From Ascaphus truei (taxonomy: Eukaryota > Chordata > Amphibia > Anura > Ascaphidae), in NCBI GenBank assembly GCA_036426205.1, contig CM071567.1, positions 295,816,204 to 295,880,203 of the forward strand: a DNA stretch of 64,000 bases, in the 5' to 3' direction. Shown here one piece after another: positions 35,291-47,800 of this stretch. The position numbers were made by a program, and so were the translations under genes. The first letter of the stretch is position 1, and each line of letters begins with the position of its first letter. Below the pieces are notes generated by a model. It had not been told where the DNA came from. It made no database searches and saw nothing but the letters and a program-made list of their open reading frames with translations.

Positions 35291-36640
35291 ATTGAGTAAC
35301 TGCTAGTTCGTGCCAGAATGCTTGCTTAATAGGTTAAGTTAGGGTCAGACGGGCCTTGACCCACTGCCCCCATAAACTGTAGCCATGCCCATGTGAGCTG
35401 GCCGTTGTCGCGTCCAGCAGACCCAGTCCACTCGCCTCCAACCCAGGGCTTTATTAGCTCCGAGCCCCACCTGGCAAAGACAAGCACTTACCCCCCAACT
35501 GCCGCCACTGACGGGCCTATTTAACTCCCTTTAAACTAGGCCCGTACCGCCAGACACACGAAGACCCTCTCCATCCCCTCCTGTAACTCATTGTTAAACA
35601 GAGCCAATATCTGACCAGTGTACGCCATCTGATCAAAAGAAGCGCACCACTGCCAGGTCGTTTCCCGCAGCGTGAATGATTAGGATTTGAAGTGCTCTTC
35701 TATCTCAGGCTAAGGATATTAGCCATGGGAGCAATTGCCCCCACCGCCGCCGGCTTACACCCCACCATAATACCTTTGCCTGCTCTGCGTGCAACCTAAG
35801 ATTTCTCCCAGGGTGTGAGCGCTCGCTTCTCTGCCCAGTGTACAAGTGACTCCCTGATGATCCATACATCGTCGGAACCAAGTCAGTTTGAATGGGACTG
35901 CAGAGACCCCCCGCTGTGTTAATCCGATGGGCCATTAAGAATCTCACAGAAATGTTGAGGCAATGTTGAGTCATGTTGAGGCATTTACTGTGAGACTGCC
36001 CCAGAATTTCCCAGGTAACTGTTCTAATACTGGTGGCTGCATCTGTAGCGCAAAGCCATTGAAAGTCAAGAGTTTATCTTCTGCTTCCCATAGGCACTCA
36101 GAGTGCTGAACCCTGAGTAGCCGTTTGGGCTCGCAACAAGCGGTAAAACGTCCTGGCGAGTATATGGTCAAGGCTTCAAGGACAGCAAGTGGGAATTGCA
36201 CAGGAGACTCACTATTCCCAATGAACATTGGTGCTAGGTAAAAGGAGAGAAACAACATCCAGACGCCTGCTGTGGGTATCAGCTGTGAGAAGACAACGAA
36301 GTGACATCAGACGCTCTTCAGACAATCGATGTGACAAGGATGGAACAATGCCACGTGATGACGTCTGCGACATACGAGGACACACGACAGAGACCCACTA
36401 CACACTACAGGACAACAGCAGATGCAGCAGAGAATGAAACCGAAACACGCCCAGCACCAGATGGGATGATTGGAGGCCAGTGATGACACCAGAGAGGACA
36501 GCAACCAATGCAGAGATGGGATACGCCCACCCCATGGGCTCTAACAGGTGGATTGAACACAGAGGAACCTGATTAAGATGATTAGTAACAAAGCAATTGC
36601 ACATGGGTGTTTGAAGTTTGAGACTATTTAATGTTTGTTT
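35291..36640. other. Unassigned, possibly retroelement interior
   Basis: Moderate GC with several ORFs of 60-95 codons on both strands, none with a motif I can name. The same ORFs are present but broken in the noisy copy. Confidence 0.3.
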
Positions 36641-36730
36641 GGCTGTTCACTTCCATTGCCACTTCACGTGAGAAAGGTCAGCAGGCCGAAACGTTGTGTA
36701 TTCTATTGCACAATAAATGCTTTATGATTA
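36641..36730 (+). repeat. Penelope-associated terminus motif
   Basis: GGCCGAAACGTTGTGTATTC followed closely by CAATAAATGC. This is the same kind of CGAAACG...AATAAA signature as at 15,255 and 16,975, seen at Penelope-like ends in fish and amphibians. Confidence 0.4.
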
Positions 36731-37269
36731 AGAAATCCGTGTGCCCTTGTCCATTCATAGTTTTGGATTCATTGGATACAACAGAGGTCTTCCCTGGGTT
36801 TAAGGAGCACTGGTATATGTATCACTACTTTTCAACTGTTGTTTTTGTGTGCAGCAAACATCTACATATTTTTGCATTGACTGTGTGGAAAAAGGAACAT
36901 ACCTGAGGTTCCCTGGGGGATATTTAAATAAACTTTGTATAGATATAAGCATGAGTGACACAAAAGTTAGGTATGACTTAAATAACGCTATTTTCTGGCG
37001 TTAATTTTTAGGGAGTTTTGTGAATATGGGATGAATATGCTTTAGGCAAAAATACAATAATTTGATATAGTTGAGAATAACAGCCTTTATTCATAACGTT
37101 ATGCATTTGTCAGGATTAAATACTTTTTAACATCACATAATTTGCTTTGATTAAAACTATGTCATGATGGGGATTAATTTACGTTAATGTCACATTAAAT
37201 AGGCTAGCAGAGAATAGAACATCTGGGCTCGGATCTTAAAAACAAAGAATATAATTACAACATTTTACA

Positions 37270-37620
37270 AACATAGGGCCTCATGCAGTAAGCGCCGATA
37301 AGGCTTATATCTGCATTTTCCCGCCAAAATTGGATTTGAGATTCAGTAAGCGCCCGATAAGTGCTCAAAATCTGCATTTTTTCTTCCCGATAAAAATTTA
37401 TCGGCATGCGGCTGCCGATAACCCATTTATCGGCACTTATCGGCACTTTTTGAAACCGGCTGTATTCTAGTAGCCCCGATCAGCTTATCGGTGCTGATCG
37501 GCACTCAAAAATGGAGATTTCATCGGCAATTGGTACCGCCAACTAAAGTTGGCAAGTTGGAAGGGAGAAGGATCGGCAAGGTTGCCGGGACGGCACTTAG
37601 AAAAAATAGCTCATCTCTAC
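37270..37620. mobile_element. DNA-transposon end with GATAA/TTATCGGC repeats
   Basis: Begins GGGCCTCATGCAGTAAGCGC, a Harbinger-style terminus, followed by dense, mutually inverted CCGATAA and TTATCGGC motifs (about ten in 240 bp). A matching inverted terminus was not found on the right. It may be the end of the element whose deleted interior lies at 38.5-40.5 kb, but I cannot connect them. Confidence 0.4.
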
Positions 37621-38511
37621 ATCAATGGAGTCAATGGAGAGGGGACTTATAACATTATAGGAGTGTTTACGTTCTATTGCTCATAATAAAAATGTGCTTG
37701 GCATTACAGTGTCGATGTCAATCACTTCATCGTGTCAACGCTTACGTTTATTATTGGCACAACATTGTACTTTTCAATGTTATGATTATTTGCGTGTCAC
37801 ATTAGTCTTAATGTTATGATGTGTCAAGGGAAACTCCTATAGTAAACTCTTAAAGGAACAGGTCACATAAAATGAAACATGTTACTTAAGTGTGCTTCAA
37901 TTTATTATATGATGTAACAGATTTCACACATCTAACAGATCCAGCGTATAGTACTGTTGGTATACATTAGAGAATGCTTTGAATGTGTAACGCATGATCA
38001 AATGTAAATGTAGCTGTTTGTTTTCATGTTTACATGTACTTTGTGACCTCCCTCTTTTGATGACGTCCGCAATTGGACACTCAATAACATTGTATGTTTA
38101 CATTGTACACGATGCATTAGAATCACTTCATGCTAACTTATACACACATCTATAATAGTTACTCATTTTTACATGATTGAAACATAATCAATAGCAAGTA
38201 TCCTGATGGCATTAAATTATGCATATGCACTTACAATTAGTTCATGTGAACATGTAACAATAACATGCCAAATTAGACATGTTGCAACGTACTTTTTCAA
38301 CGTCAATGTCAAGGTTGTATCCTAATGAGATGACTGAGTGTTGCGTTCAGAAGTGGTACCTGCATTACACATTCCATAAATACTTGCGAATAAATTCTTG
38401 TACAAAGCTTAACGTTACATCATTGTCAAATATCATGATTGCCTAGTGAACACACATAAATAATCATTTTAATTTGTACTGGATACCCGTTTGGAGTTAA
38501 CTACTTGGATA
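37621..38511. other. AT-rich sequence without recognised gene
   Basis: T-rich, ACATT- and GTCAA-rich DNA with no ORF over 60 codons. It resembles the non-coding DNA flanking the HARBI1 gene in texture only. Confidence 0.35.
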
Positions 38512-38765
38512 TGTTAATGTACTGCTGCGACACACTTTATTCGAGCAAATACCCAGTATGTACCTGGCAGATACCTGGAATGCGCCGCTCCTCCCCTCTG
38601 ACAAGCCCCGTTGCATTTGCCTTCCCAGCCTGGGTTCATGCCTGGCTGACGGGCGGCTGATCTGTTAAATGATAATGATTAGGATTTAATAGGCTGAAAT
38701 GCTTCGCGTGTCTACCAGATGGCATAAATTCATGAATTGTAATGCAGTATATATATATGTACTGT

Positions 38766-39116
38766 GCAGTATTGCAGCCAGCGGGAATAAAATGCTTCAA
38801 TCCCTGGCTGGAAAATAACTCAATGCACTCGGGCAGAAAACAGTCACAAACCTCAATACACCCGGGTATACCCGAATTCGTGGGACTAGCCGAGCTCGAA
38901 TAAAGTGTGTCGCCAGTGTAACACCTTGCACTTCATCAAGTCACCTGACATCATCACATAGGTACAGTGGCGACCAACTTTATTCGAAGTTGGCTAGTTC
39001 CGCGAATTTCGGAATATCCCGGTGATGTGCGGTACAGTAACGTTTTCTCCCGGAGTTTATTGCGTTATTTCGCGCCTGTGATTTAAGCATTTTATTCCCG
39101 CTGGCTGCAATACTGC
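38766..39116. mobile_element. 351-bp palindromic element with 32-bp perfect arms
   Basis: 38,766-38,797 (GCAGTATTGCAGCCAGCGGG...) and 39,085-39,116 are exact reverse complements over 32 bp. Pairing continues imperfectly towards the centre: GACTAGCCGAGCTCGAATAA against TTCGAAGTTGGCTAGTT, then GTGTCGCCA against TGGCGACCA. The whole insert could fold into one hairpin. It lies where the forkhead ORF would be expected. Confidence 0.85.
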
Positions 39117-39340
39117 AATGCCGTGTAAAAATGCATGGGGGCGTTTGCGAGCTGTTGTCTCTGAAGTCCAATACCTTCGCGGTTCAACCTACAGTACACA
39201 GTCTGTGCGTGCGCGCGCAGTAACAGTAAAATTGCATATTTAATTTCATTTTAAAGTACAGTACTGTACATGCTCGGACCCTGTTGGGGTGAAGTGAGGG
39301 GGTTCCTAACATCTGGGGGAAAATGAATTTTAATTCTATG

Positions 39341-39446
39341 GTGAGTACTGTCTTGTTGCCGTATTATTTTGGTGGGGCTGGCTGGGTACTTCTTTAAGGG
39401 GCTTACCATTACTGTACATTAAAACGTATCTTTTTTTTTCCCTCAG
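39341..39446 (+). other. Retained intron-like segment (106 bp)
   Basis: ATG^GTGAGTACTG ... TTTCCCTCAG^AAAAG matches, base for base over most of its length, the putative terminal intron of the forkhead gene (60,886-60,992, other strand), although the preceding coding exon is gone here. Confidence 0.6.
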
Positions 39447-40505
39447 AAAAGAAAACGGCTAATGGGGGGATTTCGATGGATAATATTGTACTGTATGCTG
39501 ATGTTTTCCGGCCGTACAGTATACTGTGTAATAAACCCGAATAAATAAAACTATGCATTCATTCTACATGTTCAGTATCGTTTCATTATTTGTCTTGTAC
39601 ATTGTACTGTACAGTGGAATACAGTGCCTAACATCTGGGGGCAAAAATAATTTTATTCCTAGGTGCCCTAGAACAGAAGTTCCCACGCCATTTGCCCGTG
39701 ATCTTGACCGCGGCCCTAAGTAGTTCCCACGCCAATTGCGTGAATATAATGTAAAATAACCCATTCTGTGGGTCTGAGCGGGTTGAAATTTACCTGGTCC
39801 TCATGCGGGAGGACCCTTGCCATAGTGGCAAAATATCAGCCTTGCACGACCCCCGAAACCAGAGGTACAAAAAGACAGTTTAAAAGCACATTACCAAAGT
39901 GGCTTTTTTTCTGCCATGCAAGTCAATGGCAGAAACCTGAAATTTAACATCGCACTAACTTCGTTCTGTTGCCACGAGAGGGTCGCAATTTGCCATGCAA
40001 TCCTGCCGCAACTAGGACTACATGGTCACCGAATCTGAGCCCTCTAGGTCGAACAGAACCGGAGTTGTGGGTTCCAGGTTATTGCTCATTCTGACTTAGC
40101 CGGTTCAAAGCTTTCTCCGCCATTGCGCTCAATGGTAGGACCCTCCTCGCCGGTGTGATCCTTTCTCGCCGCCATTACTGCTCGGACCCTGTTGGGGTCA
40201 AGTGAGGGGGTTCCTAACATCTAGGGGCAAATTGCACGACCAGGCAGTAAAAAAACAGTACAGCAAGCCTGTACATTTGTTACACTGGCAAAGGAGCAAA
40301 TGGAAACAATGTGAGGCAATTCAACATGTTCTTTTACTGGTGGAGTCAGTACAAAAACATTTATTTACAAATACTGTACAATGTTGAAACATTTAAAGTG
40401 CACAGCAATTCTAACCATCAACACACAATAATACATACTGCAGCCTTTATTAGATTCTTCTGCCACAAAACATTTTTGGTGCATGGGGCACAGGGAGTTA
40501 AAGTG

Positions 40506-41058
40506 ACTTGAATTAAGGTACTGTATTTGGGGGTTGTCTTTGGGGGTTTATTCATCAAATTATTATGATGAACTGCCTTTTGAAATGACACTGCTGTTAA
40601 CTATTTCAGCACACATCTCCAGAGTTTTTAATCCCTCCCTAGCCAAGCGTCAATCGGCTGAGTAACCCTAGCCTACCATCCCCCTCTCTCCACTGGGTCG
40701 TTGATCTTCTGCATACTGTATTGCCATTGTGTTCTTAATCCGCCCATAGCCGAGCTAGAAACACTCAGCACGCCTGCGTCTAATCACACCATCCCCCTCC
40801 CCCAACCCTTAGAGGCCTGTTGTTTGAACGGTAATGCTTTGAAAAATTCCCTCTCGAATTTGAAATGTAAATCTGATGTGCACAGCACTGTGAGAATTGA
40901 GAGTACACTGATACAGTATTTCATCAGGGTGTGAAAATATTTGTCAGTCACTATGGTTTACAGTCACATGTTTTTAATACAATACAGTACATTCTTTAAT
41001 ATCTTTAAAATAAAAATTAATAAATCCTGTATACAGTATACTGTAAGTACATATAATG
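40506..41058. other. Unassigned sequence
   Basis: Present also in the noisy duplicate (to 55,160), but without counterpart next to the BEN/forkhead locus. No coding signal. Collinearity with 59.7 kb stops exactly at AAAGTGAC (40,505). Confidence 0.4.
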
Positions 41059-41059
41059 T

Positions 41060-41297
41060 AAAAAAAAACGTTCTGTGGGTCTGAGCGGGTTGAAATTTAC
41101 CTGGTCCTCATGCGGGAGGACCCTTGCCATAGTGGCAAAATATCAGCCTTCCAAGACCCCCGAAACTGGAGATACAAAAAGACAGTTTAAAAGCACTTTA
41201 CCAAAGTGGCTTTTTTTCTGCCATGCAAGTCAATGGCAGAAACCTGAATTTTAACATCACCCTGACTCCGTTCTGTTGCAACGAGAGGGTCGCAATA
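41060..41297. repeat. Partial second copy of the 39,760-39,990 repeat
   Basis: Carries TTCTGTGGGTCTGAGCGGGT through GAGAGGGTCGCAAT, matching 39,755-39,990 with scattered substitutions. It ends abruptly at the start of the 160-bp tandem array. Confidence 0.8.
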
Positions 41298-41298
41298 A

Positions 41299-41858
41299 TA
41301 TACAAAAAATGTATACTGCTGTACTATAAATATAAATAGACAATATATATATATATACTGTTGTACTATAAATATGAATATACAAAATAAATATACTGTT
41401 GTAATATAAATATACAGTACATCCTATACAGTATATACCGTTGTAAGATTAATTGAAATATACAAAAAATGTATACTGCTGTACTATAAATATAAATAGA
41501 CAATATATATATATATACTGTTGTACTATAAATATGAATATACAAAATAAATATACTGTTGTAATATAAATATAAATATACAGTACATCCTATACAGTAT
41601 ATACCGTTGTAAGATTAATTGAAAAATACAAAAAATGTATACTGCTGTACTATAAATATAAATAGACAAAATATATATACTGTTGTACTATAAATATTAA
41701 TATACAAAATAAATATACTGTTGTAATATAAATATACAGTACATCCTATACAGTATATACCGTTGTAAGATTAATTGAAATATACAAAAAATGTATACTG
41801 CTGTACTATAAATATAAATAGACAAACTACTGTATGTTGTAATATAAATCAACAGAAA
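41299..41858. repeat. ~160-bp tandem array, 3.4 units
   Basis: Units begin TATACAAAAAATGTATACTG at 41,299, 41,459, about 41,624 and 41,781, and end CGTTGTAAGATTAATTGAAA. The last unit is truncated into CTACTGTATGTTGTAATAT. The same array, with the same right-hand flank, occurs at 57,150-57,530 inside an intron of the Tc1/mariner-like gene. Confidence 0.9.
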
Positions 41859-41859
41859 T

Positions 41860-44800
41860 CACGGCAGGCACCTGGTGTGTGACCCATAAGACTCATGGGA
41901 GTGTAGTCCGTGGAGGCTGCAAATAAAGCGGGCACGCGGTGAGCGCTTTCCTGAGCCTGCAGCGAATCCCTAATGGCGTCGCAACCTCTCTGAAACAGTC
42001 CCTGTCCCGCGCGGACTCTCTACGGCTATGCCTGCGAGGCGCGACCTCATCGGAGCTCTCTGCCGCCTGGCTATTCCTGCGCATGCAGTGAGCTGTTGCG
42101 GACAATGGCGGGCGCCTGTACCTGAGCCGGGGCCTCGCAAACGCGATCGGCCCAACAAGGGCGACTCCGCGTCCCCAGCAAACCGGCCGGCATCAGGGAA
42201 AGGAGACGCGACTCCCCGCTCCGGCCCCACCCTGGGACACGTAAGCGACGGGCCCTGGCGCTGGCTCCGGCGGGCACCCGGACGCACTGCTCCAAGGGAG
42301 GGGGGGTCTCAGGAGTGCGGAGCTCCAGGCTAAAGAAAAGCTGTAGTTTAGATGAAGTAAAACATCCTCGGTTTATTGAGGTTCTCCACCTATCCAGATA
42401 CCAAAGGCATATTAAAAAGTAAGCAAAATAACAACTCTGTAAGACTTTGTAAAAGGCACACAAACGTCCAAATTAACAGTATTTGGATGGAATTATGTAG
42501 AACTTCAAATGTACATCTCTCATGGTGATTGCCCATGTGAGGGACTCAAAATACATGGAAGTGTAAAAAAGGCATATCAAGGAGCAAGTCCCTTTCCTGA
42601 CCATTGTGGGCATGAATGGTTCCTTGAAACTCTCATATTTCTACAGCACACTATCCTAAGGCCATGTGTTATTAGAAATGAAATACTCTCGGGATATGAT
42701 AAAGAAAATTGAAATATCGGGTTACTGTAAATGCCACACTGCCCAATTAACTGGTACTTTCAATGTGGGCTAATATTGAAAATATGCTTTTTTTTAGGCT
42801 TTGAAGCCATAACACCAGGTAGATATTGCATGATGTAATTATTTGGATATTTAAGATTTGCAATTTTGGACACTCAATTTAATTTACAGAATTTTTACAT
42901 TTTCAGTGGTGACCAAGATTGCGATTCTTACATGCTTTCAAACTAAAGCGGTCTCACATTTGAATCTGGTCTGCAAACTGTATTTTTGAACGCTATAACA
43001 TATATTATCTTACCCTTGAAACAAGTACTTGGTGTAGTTGTGCCATGGCATAATATGACGTGCAGACATCTTCTCATGTAGCAGAGTAAGTCCTGGTAAC
43101 AAACAGGCCTGCCACACAGTCAGTAATGGAGGTTTTGCACTCACCCCCAAAGGGGTGCCTGTGTAGGATTGGGGAGTGGATTATCTCTGAGTCCCTGGAT
43201 AGTGACCTCAGAGATGCGCTGACCCCTGGGAGTATAAAGGGCCACACTGGACAGTTAGTGGTTGTGGTTCGAGGGGAGAGAGTACCCTGACGATGACCGT
43301 TTTAAGGAACATTTTTGTGACCTAGTGCAGTAACTAGCGGGAAAAATAGTGATAAGTCCAGTGTGTTTACGCCGCGTGTACAGGGCGACCTGGCACATGG
43401 TGTGATCTCCCTAGGAGAAAGGTGTATAACCCACACCGTTCATGATTGGATGGCCAGTACCTGGCAAACGGGAACATCAGCACGAGAGTGTGCGGCTAGA
43501 GCTGGAGCCGCATGGTGGCAGTCTGCCCTACTCCCTGTATTCAAAAAAGATGTCTTGAGAAAAAGAACCCCCACTGTGTGAGTGTGAGTTACTACAAAGT
43601 GGATGGCACACAAGAAGGAGTTCTCACCAGGACCATATCCCTGGGAAGCACAGATCCTGATGAGGTGGAGGCGCTGCACATTATGTAAGTTGGACTCGTA
43701 CCCACTACTCAGATTACTGTCTGATTGAATCCCCTAATAACACCAAGCGGGAGGAACTCAGAGTCCTGGTACTGCAGGTGCACCACCACACACGCCTTTA
43801 ATGGTGGGAATGGTTAGTACTACATGGGCCAAATATGAGATTGTGGTGTGTAAGGCCGGAGGGAGCACCCGTTACCAATTGGAGGGCTGGCTGAGATTAC
43901 CTGCAACAGGACAGGCTTTTGCTAGGCACACAGTAGGAATTAAGGAAAAGTGTCTGCTGCCCACTTGTGCTGAGGAAGGAGCCAGGGTGTAGTCAGGGAA
44001 GGTGAGGACATGCATGCCGCAAGACGCTTGGGGATCAGTTAGGGGTTAGGAGTATGGAGCGGGGGCTTATTGGGCGATGTGATTCGTAGAGCAAGGTGAA
44101 CTTGTTCCCTTTACTGCTTACGGGGAGTCTATCCCGAAGGGTACGTATAACGTGGTAAACTGAGAGAAGGAATCTGGAGGGGTCTCGCACTAGCTAGCCA
44201 AAAGTAGGTCGACAGCCCAAAGTGCCGCATGGAAGAGCCAGAGAACTATCTGATATGCCTTCCAGCCACCTGGGTGTGACCAAGGACACAGACATGGAGG
44301 AAAGTGTTACGGAGACCACAGGGAAGGGTGAGCTAGGCCGAGGTAGTGCAACTACGAGTCCGATCATGTTAGGTATAACAAGGTGGTGCGCAACAAGGCA
44401 TGTTTACTGTACAGAGTGGTAGCTGCCCCGCAGAGCGGGCTCCACGTACCGAGGAATCGGTGTTCACCCAAAAGCAAACAGAGAGATTCAAAGAGGGAGA
44501 TCTTACCAGAACAGAAGGTCCAGGAGGCAGGGAAGGAGAACCACAGATGGAGGATCTGACATAGAGCAGAAGGTCCAGGATTGGGTCCGATGAAGAACGG
44601 CTACAGAAGAGACTTTTGTGGGCTTGTATGGGAATGGCGTGAAGAAAGCCGTGGCTGCGCCGTGTTTGTCCTGCACTATGTTCTTGGAAGATACCCCCTG
44701 AGAATATCTGAGCGAAAGTTTACGAGAGGGAGGAACGAAATGGACTTGTTATACCCCAATAACAGACAGCCAGGACGTTGCCGTTCAGTGAGAGAAAAGA

Positions 44801-47800
44801 CAGGAAAGAAAAGACATAGCTTACCACAGATGGGCGGTTCCCGCGTTCCCGGGACACGCGTGGGCATGCGAAAAAGTCTTGCAACTTGCAGTACTGCTAG
44901 ATGTTGGCCAGGATTGGCCCAACGGAAAACACTCCCCCCCGAGTGGGGAGTTTGGACGCGGAAAGCTGGGACCGCGCCCTCATGGACTATGACTCACTCC
45001 GCACCTGTGCTGGGTCAGCATACAAAGTCTACGAGACATCCCCTAGTTTAAACCAGGGGGAGAGTGGTTGGGTCTTCCCCGGATGTCGCAAGAGGAAAAA
45101 TGGGAGGAAGGGGGATATATCAAGCCCATGCCTGTCAGTTGCGAAGAGCCATGATCAGTACCGACTCAGAGCAGCGTACCTCCGCTGATAAAATGGTGAC
45201 TGAAGCTGTGCTAAAGTGGACCAAGGTCCTGTGATTTCACGCACCTTATTTGCTCAGTGTGGGGTGTTCTGGTGAGCGGGTGGATGAGTGTGTTTAGAAT
45301 GAGAGGACTGGGCGTGTCTGTGCTGCAGTGCAGACTCGGGCGGAAGCGTGGGCAGCGAAGCCGATGCCCCCACTGGGACATGCATTACATGTGGCTCATG
45401 GACAACCTTCGTACTGTACATTACGGGATGACCGGAAATGTACAAGTCGTGGCGATAGAAGAGAACAGCCGCAGCTATCGGAACAAGAGTGCCAGTCCGC
45501 AGCGTCGGAGCAAACATTGGTGCTTACGATAGAGAAATCAGCCATCGAGAGGTGATCACGAGGAGCCCATAGCCGGTCTCTCCTAATGGGATGCTCGGCC
45601 AAAAACTGCAAAACTGGAATCCGCGGATGAGGAGTGTGCAGCTGGGGGTAAGGACAGTCTATCAGACGGGGACTGTCATACCATTGGTAAGCCATAGGAG
45701 GGAATTGAAATTCCTGGGTGTGGAGACGCGATCGAATGTTTTCTCCGTACCGCGACCACCGGATCGCCGGAGTCCCAACTGCGTGGTGATAGGGGATCGG
45801 ACGGAAGGCAGATCTACACCTACCTTCTAGACGGGATAAGAACGGTGTCTGTCGCAAGCCCAGGAGGTGAAAGATCCACGGAGCGAGTCCAAGCGACAGA
45901 CTGGATCGCGTGGCAGAATGGCGTGTGGAGGAGATCCTGTGGAGGAAGAGATTCGCTTGGGGGAATCCACCGCAAGATGGCGTCGCACAGTGCGTGGGCG
46001 GAAGTGGTGCCGGAGGACACGGAGGCCCCGGGTGGGGATGTGCCGACTCTGCGGTCGAGCGGCGGGGAAGCGATTCCCCTATACAAGGGAAATGGGCGGT
46101 ATGAACGGGAAAGCCCAGGATCCCAAGGTTTGAAGACAAAGATGAGACTTTGTGCGCGATGCTAAGGCACGGTACCGGGGAGCAGGTCGAAACCCTGGTC
46201 CGTGCCATCTGGTCGGTCCGTCCCCCAAAAAACCCGTCCACACCCAAGGTTAGGTCATAAGGCCCTAGCTAAAGCCCTTGTACCCGTCCCTATCTCTTTG
46301 TGATCTTAGTTCCATTTAGGGTTGTCGGGGTCACGGGTGTCACTTTTGATGATCGGACTGGGAGCCTGGACTGGGTACGTCGGATGTGGGTCGGAGGGAG
46401 GAGGGAGATGTCCCGACAAGTGTGGTGTCGAGTGATTGTCCTAGCGGGATGAGTATTACGTTAGGAATACCTCCACGTAAGGAGTTAAGTACCAGATCTG
46501 AGGGTACATCTGGGGTGTTTCCTGGTGGGCCTGAGAGGAGTCACTGGAGGAAAAAGCAGATTCTAGCTCCGAGGAAGAAGGGAGACTAGGTGGTGGGCCC
46601 CCATTATACGAGGGGTATGCCTCATGGTTTGACCGCACCCGCTTTATTAGCGAGGGAGGGGGTGGTTGATCAATGGTGGGCTGCCGGGGATTTTGATGAG
46701 AATCCTACCTTAGGGCTTAGGTTACGATGGACGACTATACAGGCAGGCCTAATTATTCCTAAGGGGTCCAGGGTTAGAGATCCGGTGGAGACACATGAGC
46801 CCCTATCATGGGTGTACCCGGGACGGCTGGTACGAACCAGTTTAACTAGGGTTGCAGAGCTGAGCGAGCTATCCTGCCAAGTACAGGAAGTCCCATGGGC
46901 TTGATTACCCCTATGTCCTGAACCTTAATGACAGAGATAGAGGAGAATAGGAGAGAGGTGCTCAAGACTGTATTCCGTACTATTCATTGAGGAGAGGGGG
47001 AGCCATAAGGGATACAGCCGGCAGAGGGTAGCTCACATGCGGGTTGGAAGATAGGGCGCAGTGTATATAAGCACAAGGTGAGTACGTAATGAGAGAGGAG
47101 TACCACGGAAGTACAGCGGGACTGTGCATGATGCCGCGGGGCGAGAGTGGTGAAGAAGCCGATCCTCGGCATTACTATTGAGTGTCCAATAGAGTGGTTT
47201 GTTGTTCTTTGCGCTCCCTGCTGGTAAGTGAGTGTACGAGCGTTCATTATTAGTGCATGTAATGATGTTGCGTGTGTTATTTGTGTGTTCTTTTGCAGTG
47301 TTTCTGGCGCAAGGTACACCAAATTTAGGTCCCAGCCGGGACGGTGGGATTCACCAGGGGGAGGATGTAGCCATGCCTAATAATGACGCATACATCTTCT
47401 CTGGTAGCAGTAAGTCCTGGTACCACACAGGCCTGCCCACAGTAGTAATGGAGGTTTCCCTCCACCCCCAAGTGTGGGGCCCTGTGTAAGGATGGGTGAG
47501 TGGCTGTATGCTCGAGCACCCTGGATTGACCTCAGGATGCGCCTGCCCCCTGGAGTATAAAGGCACAGCACTGACAGTTAGTGTTGTGGTTCGAGGGAGA
47601 GAGTAACTGACGATCCGTTATTGAAGGAAAACTTTTGACCTAGTGAGTAACTAGCGGGGGAACATAGTGATAAGTCCAGTGGTTTGACGCCCGCTGTGTC
47701 CAGGGACTGGCCAGTGGTGATCCCCTAGGATGAAAAGGGAATCCCACTCTGATTGGAGGGCGTACCTGGCAAAGGGATCATCACGCAGAGATGTGCGGCT

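Larger units (their letters stand above)
38512..40505 (+). mobile_element. Deleted copy of the forkhead/BEN transposon region
   Basis: Collinear, in inverted orientation, with 59,735-61,995. 38,512-38,760 matches the region upstream of the forkhead ORF (61,740-61,995). 39,335-39,640 matches its 3' end, intron and following sequence. 39,640-40,505 matches 59,735-60,710, including the BEN 3' UTR. The forkhead coding sequence is absent, replaced by a palindromic insert (38,766-39,116) and a copy of a GCTCGGACCCTGTTGGGGT-bearing motif. It cannot encode the protein but keeps the flanks, as expected for a non-autonomous derivative. Confidence 0.7.

Noticed and set aside
45396..46247. 283-codon ORF on the minus strand
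   Set aside because: Lies in the noisy copy, opposite the LTR interior; created by indel frame shifts and absent as such from the first copy.
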